Shown here piece by piece: positions 1 to 5,598 of a stretch of DNA of 5,598 nucleotides. A program made the position numbers and the translations under genes. Origin of the DNA: Candidatus Nanopelagicales bacterium (GTDB lineage: Bacteria; Actinomycetota; Actinomycetes; S36-B12; UBA10799); NCBI GenBank assembly GCA_030699055.1, contig JAUYKX010000290.1, forward strand, positions 1 to 5,598. The letters run 5' to 3'. The notes under the pieces were generated by a model. It had not been told where the DNA came from, ran no database searches, and worked only from the letters and a program-made list of their open reading frames with translations. Numbering within the stretch: position 1 is the stretch's first letter; each line of letters begins with the position of its first letter.

Positions 1-908
1 AAGGCCGCCGCAGGCAGGCTGGCCACCAACTCGAAGGCCACCAGGGGAATGAGAATCACGACGGCGAGTTCCGTGCCGGGAAGCTCACCGGAGCGCACCG
101 CCGGCACCGCGAATACGGCGGCGCACACGAGAGCCAGCCCCTGGGCCAGCACGCCGATGGCCGTGGTCAAGCCGACGGCCCGAGCGGTGCGGATCTGGAC
201 CGACGTGAGTTCTTCGTCGATCGCGGCGACTCGGTCCAATTCGCGGTCAGCGGCATTGGCCGCGACCAGTTCGGCGCACGCTTCGAGCTGGCCGGCCACC
301 CGGGCGGCCAACTCCCCCCGAAGGTGGACCTCCGCTGCGGTGGCTCGGGCCGCCACCCGCGATCCGAGCCAGGGAGTCAGTACCCCCGCGGCAAGCAAAG
401 TGAGGGCCAGGACGACCCCGGCCAGGGGAACCAGCCAGGCGACGAAGGCAACGGTGGCCCCGCCGACCAACACCGCGACCGAGCCGGGCAGGAGGGCCCG
501 AAGACCAAGCTCGGCGACTGAGTCAACGTCATCGACTACCCGCCGCAAACTGTCGCCCCGCTGGATGCCGGGCGTACCGGCCGGCATGAGTACAGCCATC
601 CGTCCGACGATCAGCTCACGCAGCCGCGACAGCCCCCGGAAGGCGGCATCGTGCGACACCAGGCGTTCGGCATAGCGGAAAACACCACGTCCGATCCCGA
701 ACGCCCTCACGGCCACCACCGCCACGGTCAGAGCGAGAATCGGGGGTCTTTCCCAGGCTCGTGAGATCAGCCAGCCGCTGGTCGCGATCAGGCCGATCGC
801 GCAAGTCATGGCCAAAGCCGCCAGCAGTACCGCCGTCAGTCCGTGGCCGAAGCCGGGACGCACCACCCGCCAGAGTCGGCGGGTGGGAGACACATCGGAT
901 CCGCTCAT
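1..908 (-). CDS. cydC: CydC, thiol reductant ABC exporter subunit (partial, N-terminal membrane domain)
   Basis: This is the N-terminal part, about 302 codons, of CydC, one half of the heterodimeric CydDC ABC exporter in the cytoplasmic membrane. In characterised bacteria this exporter is needed to assemble cytochrome bd and is linked to thiol and haem handling. The reading frame stays open to the left edge, so the gene continues outside the window. Only the transmembrane domain is visible; the Walker motifs lie beyond the edge. The best family match is residues 67-87 (VRAFGIGRGVFRYAERL followed by VSHD), corresponding to the RYFERLVSHD motif of E. coli CydC. Hydrophobic segments lie near residues 24-48 and 57-75, with two more around 155-200 and another near the cut end. 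The ATG at 908 overlaps the cydD stop as ATGA, and a strong GGGAGG ribosome-binding site (complement of 917-922, 8-nt spacer) supports this start. The family identity is clear. Confidence 0.93.
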   Translation of the reverse strand, partial: MSGSDVSPTRRLWRVVRPGFGHGLTAVLLAALAMTCAIGLIATSGWLISRAWERPPILALTVAVVAVRAFGIGRGVFRYAERLVSHDAAFRGLSRLRELIVGRMAVLMPAGTPGIQRGDSLRRVVDDVDSVAELGLRALLPGSVAVLVGGATVAFVAWLVPLAGVVLALTLLAAGVLTPWLGSRVAARATAAEVHLRGELAARVAGQLEACAELVAANAADRELDRVAAIDEELTSVQIRTARAVGLTTAIGVLAQGLALVCAAVFAVPAVRSGELPGTELAVVILIPLVAFELVASLPAAA

Positions 909-2629
909 GGCCCTTGCCTCCCGACCTCGGCGCCGGCCGTCAATACCCCGGCCTGTCCGTCGCGGACCTCCACCAGCACATCGGCGATACGCATCAGCGA
1001 TTCTCGGTGCGCCACGATCACGACTGTCCGACCCTCGGCTAGCCGGACGATCTGCTCGATCAACTCGTCTTCGCTGTCACCGTCCAGGGCGGCCGTCGGC
1101 TCGTCGAGCAGGACGAGCTGGGGGTCGGCACAAAGGATCCGGGCGAACGCGATCCGCCGGGCCTGTCCGGCTGAAAGAGAACGGCCGCCGTCGCCGATCC
1201 GGGTGTCCAACCCTGCGGGCAGGTGTTCCATCCACGAGTCCAGACCGACTGCGGCCAGGGCATCGATGACCTGTTCGTCGGTCGCGGTCGGCGCGGCCAG
1301 GCGCACGTTTTCGGCCAAGCTGCCGGGCAACAGATGCGGCTGCTGGCCGATCCAACAGATCCGCGTTCGCCAAAGCGCCGGTTCGATTCGCGAGATATCG
1401 ATCGAACGGCCGTCGGCGTCCACCTGAAAATCACCCGATGTCGGCTCGACGAATCGGGCGAGCAGCGCCAGGACAGTCGACTTCCCACTACCGGAAGGGC
1501 CGACCAACGCCGTGATTCGCCCGGGCTCGACCTCGAAATTGATTCCGTCCAGTGCGGGGCGGCCCCGGCGGCCGTAGTCGACCACGATGTTGCGGAATCG
1601 AATGACCGAGCTCGAAAGGTCGGGCATCTCCGGCAACCCGGGGTCGCCGTCGGCTGGCACCTCTGGGCCCGCATCGGCCTGCTCCAGGATGGCGACCAAC
1701 TCACCGGCGGCTCCCAGCCCCTCGGCAGCCGCGTGATACTGCAGTCCCACCTGACGCAGCGGCAGGTAGACCTCGGGGACCAGAACCAGTACCAGCAGCC
1801 CGGCGGCCAGGGTGATGTTGCCGTCCACCAGTCGCAGGCCGATCGATACGGCCACCAGGGCGACCGAGAGCATCGCGATGAGCTCCAGCGCCAGCGACGA
1901 CAGGAAGGACAATTTGAGCACGCCCATGGTCGTGCGGCGGTATTCGTCGGAGATCCGGCGCACCTGGCCCGCCTGCGCTCGGGCCCGACCGAAAGCCTTG
2001 AGCGTCGCCATCCCGGCCAGGATGTCGAGGAAGTGGCCGGCGAGCACCCCGAGCGTGCGCCACTGGCGATCAACTCGGCGTTTGGTTCCGATCCCGATCA
2101 AAGCCATGAACACCGGGATCAGGGGCACCGTGACCAGAACGATCAGGGCAGCCGTCAGATCCTGCGTCAGGATGACCACCCCGATCACCGGCGGCAGGAT
2201 CATCGTCAGCACCAATTGGGGCAGGTAGCGCGCGAAGTAGGCGTCGAGACCGTCGATGCCCCGCGTCAGTAGCTGGGTCAGCCGGCCCGTGTTGTGTCTG
2301 GTCATCCACACCGGGCTGAGAGCCATGAGGCGACGCATCGTCGCCTGGCGCAACTCACTCTTGGCTCTGGCGGCCGCCCGCAGCGACCAGTACTCCGACA
2401 GATACGAAACGACGGCCCGCGCCACCACGACCACCGACAAGGTGATCACAGCGGGAGTGACCGCGGCCAGGTCGGCACCCTCCGTGAAAACCGGAACGAC
2501 AATGCCGACCAGGGCAAACGCCTGCGCAATGATCAATACGCAGTTGACCACGCCGGTCAGCACGATCGCCACCAAGTAGGACCTGGTCGAGCGCGCCTGC
2601 CGCAGCAGGCGCCGATCGAAGGGCCTCAG
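905..2629 (-). CDS. cydD: CydD, thiol reductant ABC exporter subunit (start codon uncertain)
   Basis: CydD is the other half of the CydDC exporter, a membrane protein required for making cytochrome bd. With the CTG at 2629 as residue 1 it has 574 residues, usual for the family. The membrane domain covers about 1-310 and the ATPase domain about 340-574. The ATPase motifs are complete: Walker A GPSGSGKST (377-385), Q-loop glutamines 429-430, signature LSAGQ (485-489), Walker B LVLLDE (505-510) and H-loop His541. CydC could therefore pair with a fully competent partner. No ATG, GTG or TTG occurs at the expected 5' end. CTG 2629 overlaps the cydB stop as CTGA and gives an N-terminus (RPFDRRLL) that resembles actinobacterial CydD as I recall it. 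ATC at 2644 sits 7 nt after a strong GGGAGG. TTG 2575 and GTG 2572 are conventional codons but would remove about 18 residues. The function is secure; the start is not. An open frame continues upstream to 3403 but only antisense-like, in another frame of cydB. Confidence 0.93.
   Translation of the reverse strand: MRPFDRRLLRQARSTRSYLVAIVLTGVVNCVLIIAQAFALVGIVVPVFTEGADLAAVTPAVITLSVVVVARAVVSYLSEYWSLRAAARAKSELRQATMRRLMALSPVWMTRHNTGRLTQLLTRGIDGLDAYFARYLPQLVLTMILPPVIGVVILTQDLTAALIVLVTVPLIPVFMALIGIGTKRRVDRQWRTLGVLAGHFLDILAGMATLKAFGRARAQAGQVRRISDEYRRTTMGVLKLSFLSSLALELIAMLSVALVAVSIGLRLVDGNITLAAGLLVLVLVPEVYLPLRQVGLQYHAAAEGLGAAGELVAILEQADAGPEVPADGDPGLPEMPDLSSSVIRFRNIVVDYGRRGRPALDGINFEVEPGRITALVGPSGSGKSTVLALLARFVEPTSGDFQVDADGRSIDISRIEPALWRTRICWIGQQPHLLPGSLAENVRLAAPTATDEQVIDALAAVGLDSWMEHLPAGLDTRIGDGGRSLSAGQARRIAFARILCADPQLVLLDEPTAALDGDSEDELIEQIVRLAEGRTVVIVAHRESLMRIADVLVEVRDGQAGVLTAGAEVGRQGP
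917..922 (-). promoter_or_regulatory. Ribosome-binding site of cydC
   Basis: GGGAGG on the minus strand lies inside the 3' end of cydD, 8 nt before the cydC ATG at 908. It fixes the cydC start and, with the ATGA overlap, indicates coupled translation of the two exporter halves. Confidence 0.8.
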
Positions 2630-3732
2630 CTTCGATTGACGGATGAACTCACCTCCCGATCGCCCGGCAAGTCTAGAGAGCCGGCGTCGGGGTCGATGAT
2701 GTCGGAAGCGCTGACGCGCCGACGGAACACCCAGTAGGTCCAAGCTTGATAGGCGATCACCACGGGCGTGAACACCAGGGCCACGATCGTCATGATCTTC
2801 AATGTGTAGTCGGAACTGGACGCGTTGTAGATGTCGAGCGACGCCGAGCCCCGGCCTTCGGTGGGCATGACGTACGGAAACAGGACGCAGAATAGGTAGG
2901 CGACGACCCCCACCTGGGTCACGGCGCTGAAGGCGAATGACCAACCCTCGCGCCCAGCCCGGTGCATGACGATCCCGACCACCCAGGCAACCACCACGGC
3001 CACAGCCACCGCCCAAGTCCAGGTCTTGTCGCTGAAAGCAAGTTGGGTCCAGAGTAGGAACGCCACCGCCAGGATTGCGGCGATCCCGCCCGCCCAGTTG
3101 GCCTGCACTCCCGCCCGCTTCCGAACGTCGCCCCCAGTCTTCAGCGTCAGGAACACAGCCCCGTGGGTCAGGAAAAGGAACAGAGTGGTAGCCCCGCCGA
3201 GCAGTGCGTACGGATTGAGCAAGTCCACCAATCCACCCGTGTAGACCACACCGCCGTCCTGGGGCGCGCCTGAGGCGATGACACTGGTCGACTCGGCCAC
3301 CGCCAGCGGCACGCCCCGAACGAGGTTGGCGAACGCCACCCCCCACAGCACGGAGGGCAGGAGTGAGCCGATGAAGATCGCCAGATCCCAATTGCGTCGC
3401 CATCGCAGGCTGGAGCGCTTACTGCGGAACTCCATGGAGATGCCGCGCAGGATCAGGGCCACCAGAATCAGCAACAACGGCAGGTAGAAGCCGCTGAAGA
3501 GCGTCGCGTACCACTGCGGGAAGGCGGCGAAAGTCGCCCCGCCGGCGACGATCAACCAGACCTCGTTGCCGTCCCAGAGCGGGCCCAGCGTGGTCAGGAT
3601 CGCGCGACGTTCGGCTTCGGTACGGCCGATTCGGCACAGCAACATGCCCACCCCGAAGTCGAACCCCTCCAGCATGAAGTACCCGGACCAGAGTACGGCG
3701 ATGATCACGAACCAGATCACGTTGAGTTCCAT
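2626..3732 (-). CDS. cydB: CydB, cytochrome bd quinol oxidase subunit II
   Basis: CydB is the second subunit of the cytochrome bd oxidase, an integral membrane protein that pairs with CydA and stabilises the haem-bearing complex. From the ATG at 3732 it has 368 residues, close to the usual 340-380. Recognisable family motifs are GFDFGVG (23-29), WDGNEVWL (53-60), WGVAFANLVRG in the middle, and near the C-terminus NASSSDYTLKIMT followed by YQAWTYWVFRRRV, all closely resembling mycobacterial CydB. Several hydrophobic stretches fit the family's nine transmembrane helices. An ATG at 3738 would add two residues, but it lies only 2 nt after the GAGG core; the ATG at 3732 is 8 nt from it and is preferred. 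The gene starts 10 nt after the cydA stop, which leaves no room for a CydX-like small subunit between them. Its stop is at the start of cydD. Confidence 0.96.
   Translation of the reverse strand: MELNVIWFVIIAVLWSGYFMLEGFDFGVGMLLCRIGRTEAERRAILTTLGPLWDGNEVWLIVAGGATFAAFPQWYATLFSGFYLPLLLILVALILRGISMEFRSKRSSLRWRRNWDLAIFIGSLLPSVLWGVAFANLVRGVPLAVAESTSVIASGAPQDGGVVYTGGLVDLLNPYALLGGATTLFLFLTHGAVFLTLKTGGDVRKRAGVQANWAGGIAAILAVAFLLWTQLAFSDKTWTWAVAVAVVVAWVVGIVMHRAGREGWSFAFSAVTQVGVVAYLFCVLFPYVMPTEGRGSASLDIYNASSSDYTLKIMTIVALVFTPVVIAYQAWTYWVFRRRVSASDIIDPDAGSLDLPGDREVSSSVNRS
2652..2657 (-). promoter_or_regulatory. Strong Shine-Dalgarno upstream of cydD, facing a non-standard start
   Basis: The minus strand reads GGGAGGTG at 2657-2650, the best Shine-Dalgarno match near the cydD 5' end. 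It lies within the last codons of cydB. The codon at the ideal distance (7 nt after GGAGG) is ATC at 2644-2642, in the cydD frame. The CTG that overlaps the cydB stop is 22 nt away. The site probably serves cydD, but which codon it serves is open. Confidence 0.6.
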
Positions 3733-3738
3733 CGCCAT

Positions 3739-3744
3739 CCCCTC
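3739..3744 (-). promoter_or_regulatory. Ribosome-binding site of cydB
   Basis: GAGGGG on the minus strand overlaps the cydA TGA stop. The GAGG core is 8 nt from the ATG at 3732 but only 2 nt from the ATG at 3738, which is the reason for choosing 3732 as the cydB start. Overlap with the stop suggests translational coupling of the two oxidase subunits. Confidence 0.7.
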
Positions 3745-5152
3745 AGTAGGTGATCGACAGGGCTCGATTGCCGCTGTCGTCCGGTTCGGACTCGAAGGGG
3801 TCGGCCACGTGGTCCGGTGGACCCAGAATGACGGCGCGACGAATCAAACCGATCTCAACGACGGCCAGGATTCCGTAGAGCACCGTAAGCACGATCAGTG
3901 ATGTGGCAACCATTCCGACGGTTGAGGTCGGTGACACCCCTTGTTCCGTCTTGAGCAGGCCGAAGACCACCCACGGTTGCCGCCCGTTCTCGGTCAGGAT
4001 CCAGCCGAACAGGTTGGCCAGCAGCGGAAGGAAGGGCGCGGCCAGGGCCACCCGGGCGAACCACTTCGATGTGGGACTTCGACCCCGGCGGGTGAGCCAA
4101 AGGGCAGCCAGGGCGAAGAGGGCCGCCAGCATCCCGACACCGATCATCAGCCGGAACGACCAAAACGCGATCGGGGTGCTCGGCCGGTAATCACCCGCGC
4201 CGTACTCCTGCTGGTAATCGGTCTGGAGGTTGTTCATCCCCTGCACTTCGCCATTCCAGGTGTGGGTGGCCAAGAGCGAAAGCACGTGAGGAACCTCCAG
4301 CGACCAGCCGCTGTCGCCGCCCTCGCATGACGGGTTCGTCGTGAATACCGTGAAGGACGCCGGGGCCGAGGTTTCGCACAGCGCTTCGGCTGCGGCCATC
4401 TTCATCGGTTGCTCCTGGACCATTAACCGGGCCTGCAGATCGCCGCTGATCCCCAGGGCGACCGCCGCCAACAGGACGGTGACCGAGCCGAGCTTCAGGG
4501 TCGAACGGGCGACGTCGGCGGCCTTCCCCCGGACCAGCAGCCAGGCCGAGATACCGGCCACCAGCGCCCCCGAGGTGATAAAGCAGGCACTGATCGTGTG
4601 GAACACGGTGACCAACGTGGTCTCCTGGAACAGCAGGGCCCCGAAGTCGTTGAGTTGAACTCGGCCCAGGGTCTCGTTGTAGTAGTAGCCGACCGGATGC
4701 TGCATGAACGAGTTCGCCGCCAGGATGAAGTAGGCCGACAGCAGCGTTCCGATCGCCGCCAGCCAGATCGTCAGCAGATGCACCCGCTTGGGCAGGCGAT
4801 CCCAACCGAAGATCCATAGTCCGAGAAACGTCGATTCGAGAAAGAAGGCCAACAGTCCCTCGATGGCCAGAGGGGCGCCGAAGATGTCGCCGACAAAGCG
4901 GCTGAAATCGCTCCAGTTCATACCGAACTGAAACTCCTGCACGATCCCGGTGACCACGCCCATGGCGAAATTGATCAAGAAGATCTTGCCGAAGAACTTG
5001 GTCGCCCGCAGCCATTTCTCGTTTCCGGTTCGAACCCAGGCGGTCTGCATGATCGCGACCAGGAAGCCGGTGCCGATCGTGATCGGGACGAACAGGAAGT
5101 GGTACAGGGTGGTGATGGCGAACTGCCACCGCGACAGGTCGAGAGCCGACAT
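3743..5152 (-). CDS. cydA: CydA, cytochrome bd quinol oxidase subunit I (short Q-loop type)
   Basis: CydA is the catalytic subunit of cytochrome bd; it oxidises quinol and carries haems b558, b595 and d for O2 reduction. From the ATG at 5152 it has 469 residues. Residues important in the E. coli enzyme are present: His18 (His19), Glu98 and Glu106 (Glu99, Glu107), His185 and Met336 (b558 ligands His186, Met393), Lys251 and Glu256 (Q-loop Lys252, Glu257), Arg334 (Arg391), and Glu388 just before GRQPW at 390-394. The numbering offset jumps from 1 to 57 between Glu256 and Arg334, so the C-terminal Q-loop insertion of the E. coli enzyme is missing, as in other actinobacterial CydA. Cys259 and Cys276 lie in the Q-loop. 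The protein has about nine hydrophobic segments and a hydrophilic tail ending ALSITY. The frame is open upstream to an ATG at 5278, but those 42 residues lack family character; MSALDLSRWQF matches the usual N-terminus. No clear ribosome-binding site precedes 5152 or the alternative ATG at 5164. Confidence 0.97.
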   Translation of the reverse strand: MSALDLSRWQFAITTLYHFLFVPITIGTGFLVAIMQTAWVRTGNEKWLRATKFFGKIFLINFAMGVVTGIVQEFQFGMNWSDFSRFVGDIFGAPLAIEGLLAFFLESTFLGLWIFGWDRLPKRVHLLTIWLAAIGTLLSAYFILAANSFMQHPVGYYYNETLGRVQLNDFGALLFQETTLVTVFHTISACFITSGALVAGISAWLLVRGKAADVARSTLKLGSVTVLLAAVALGISGDLQARLMVQEQPMKMAAAEALCETSAPASFTVFTTNPSCEGGDSGWSLEVPHVLSLLATHTWNGEVQGMNNLQTDYQQEYGAGDYRPSTPIAFWSFRLMIGVGMLAALFALAALWLTRRGRSPTSKWFARVALAAPFLPLLANLFGWILTENGRQPWVVFGLLKTEQGVSPTSTVGMVATSLIVLTVLYGILAVVEIGLIRRAVILGPPDHVADPFESEPDDSGNRALSITY

Positions 5153-5278
5153 GTCGCAGATCATGGCACTTGGCGGAAGGGTCGGTCCAGAGATAACTCG
5201 TTTGTGTCCTCCAACCGGCTTCGCGGTGCCGCCGTCCAACGCGGTAAGAAGATCATCCGCAGATCGACCATCCTTCAT

Positions 5279-5293
5279 AGGGCCGCATGCCCT
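5279..5293. repeat. Short perfect inverted repeat in the divergent intergenic region
   Basis: AGGGC at 5279-5283 and GCCCT at 5289-5293 are perfect inverted repeats separated by 5 bases (CGCAT). It could be a regulator half-site pair or chance in GC-rich DNA. It is too short for a convincing terminator and has no T-run on either side. Confidence 0.3.
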
Positions 5294-5370
5294 GTGGGGT
5301 TGGCTGCGGTCGCCATCCGCCGGCGTTGCCGACTAGGTTCGAGGCAGTAACGGATCAACCGCGACCCGGC

Positions 5371-5374
5371 GAGG
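5371..5374 (+). promoter_or_regulatory. Ribosome-binding site of the glutamate decarboxylase gene
   Basis: GAGG lies 6 nt before the ATG at 5381. Together with the in-frame TAA at 5375 it settles the start of the gene. Confidence 0.65.
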
Positions 5375-5380
5375 TAACCC

Positions 5381-5598
5381 ATGAGCCTTCACCACCTTGA
5401 CTCCCCACTTTCGGCACAGGGCGCCATCGTCGTCCCCCCGATGTTTCGAGGTGATCAATCCGGCGATGCGACCACGGCCTATGAGATCCCGCCGGGTGAG
5501 CATGATGCGGATCTGGCCTACGAGATTGTTCACAACCTGTCCATGCTGGACGGCAATGCGCGCCTGAATCTGGCCACTTTTGTATCTACCTGGATGGA
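5381..5598 (+). CDS. gad: Glutamate decarboxylase, PLP-dependent (partial, N-terminus)
   Basis: These are the first 72 codons of a glutamate decarboxylase, a cytoplasmic PLP enzyme that turns glutamate into GABA and CO2 while consuming a proton, and so commonly serves acid resistance. The recognisable part is residues 56-72 (LDGNARLNLATFVSTWM), which matches the conserved N-terminal block of bacterial GadA/GadB (LDGNARQNLATF in E. coli) and even more closely mycobacterial GadB (RLNLATFVTTWM). Residues 1-45 are variable, as usual for the family. The catalytic PLP lysine and the regulatory C-terminus lie beyond the window, so intactness cannot be judged. The ATG at 5381 is well supported: GAGG lies 6 nt upstream and an in-frame TAA at 5375-5377 rules out an earlier start. 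The gene is divergent from cydA. No gadC-type antiporter is visible, but the downstream side is not shown. Confidence 0.88.
   Translation, partial: MSLHHLDSPLSAQGAIVVPPMFRGDQSGDATTAYEIPPGEHDADLAYEIVHNLSMLDGNARLNLATFVSTWM

Larger units (their letters stand above)
5153..5380. promoter_or_regulatory. Divergent intergenic region between cydA and the glutamate decarboxylase gene
   Basis: These 228 bp should hold the promoters for both the cydABDC operon (leftward) and the decarboxylase gene (rightward), since both start here and no other gene fits. I found no -35/-10 pair with good spacing on either strand. TAGGTT at 5334-5339 fits the actinobacterial TAnnnT -10 pattern for the rightward gene but lacks a properly spaced -35. 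Binding-site patterns for known cyd regulators (Rex-like TTGTG inverted repeats, CRP-like TGTGA-N6-TCACA) were looked for and not seen. The region contains a small perfect inverted repeat at 5279-5293 and an orphan GGAGGA on the minus strand at 5207-5212. Confidence 0.5.

Noticed and set aside
49..675. Plus-strand open frame opposite cydC (208 codons)
   Set aside because: The product is low-complexity Ser/Ala/Thr/Arg and the minus strand here encodes conserved CydC sequence.
1223..2272. Long plus-strand open frame opposite cydD (349 codons)
   Set aside because: It is the antisense of the CydD coding region, very rich in Gln, Arg, Asp and His as expected of a GC-biased shadow frame, with no recognisable domain.
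2630..3403. Open frame continuing upstream of cydD on the minus strand
   Set aside because: It lies wholly within cydB in another frame, is arginine- and glycine-rich with no family likeness, and is open only because of GC bias. CydD homology begins near 2629.
3733..3742. A CydX-like small subunit gene between cydA and cydB, or just after cydB
   Set aside because: Only 10 nt separate cydA and cydB, and cydB runs directly into cydD, so no space is available for such a gene in this operon.
5191..5196. TTATCT on the minus strand as a cydA -10 element
   Set aside because: It is a poor match to TAnnnT/TATAAT and no -35 hexamer occurs at 16-18 nt upstream.
5153..5278. A 42-residue N-terminal extension of CydA from the ATG at 5278
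   Set aside because: CydA proteins start close to the SRWQF segment; the extension is hydrophilic, has no family match and its ATG has no ribosome-binding site.
5333..5533. Minus-strand open frame of 66 codons overlapping the decarboxylase start
   Set aside because: It is antisense to a well-supported gad N-terminus with its own ribosome-binding site, and resembles no known family.

Overview
The window comes from a high-GC bacterium, most likely an actinobacterium. The evidence is the strong G/C bias at third positions, the gene order cydA-cydB-cydD-cydC, a CydA of the short-Q-loop type with mycobacterium-like sequence, and a glutamate decarboxylase N-terminus close to actinobacterial GadB. 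The genus cannot be fixed from the sequence alone.

Layout. Nearly all of the window (5152 down to 1, minus strand) is a compact cydABDC operon for the cytochrome bd quinol oxidase. cydA (3743-5152) and cydB (2626-3732) encode the two oxidase subunits. cydD (905 to about 2629) and cydC (908 to beyond the left edge) encode the two halves of the heterodimeric ABC exporter needed to assemble the oxidase. The genes are 10 nt apart (cydA-cydB), overlapping (cydB-cydD) and overlapping by 4 nt in ATGA (cydD-cydC), so they are almost certainly co-transcribed and translationally coupled. cydC is cut by the window edge after about 302 codons, before its ATPase domain. On the right, 228 bp of non-coding DNA (5153-5380) separates cydA from a divergent plus-strand gene starting at 5381. 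That gene encodes the first 72 residues of a PLP-dependent glutamate decarboxylase and runs off the right edge.

How the genes work together. CydAB oxidises quinol (probably menaquinol) and reduces O2 to water with high affinity. CydDC, reported to move thiols or haem-related compounds, is required for a functional haem-loaded oxidase. The divergent decarboxylase consumes intracellular protons by turning glutamate into GABA. The shared intergenic region could link low-oxygen respiration and acid response, but no recognisable operator was found there.

This is largely a well-known locus. The points most worth checking are the start of cydD, which has no ATG/GTG/TTG at its expected 5' end but a strong Shine-Dalgarno placed before an ATC codon; the lack of an obvious ribosome-binding site at cydA; and the divergent gad/cyd arrangement. 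No mobile elements, RNA genes, CRISPR arrays or convincing terminators were seen.
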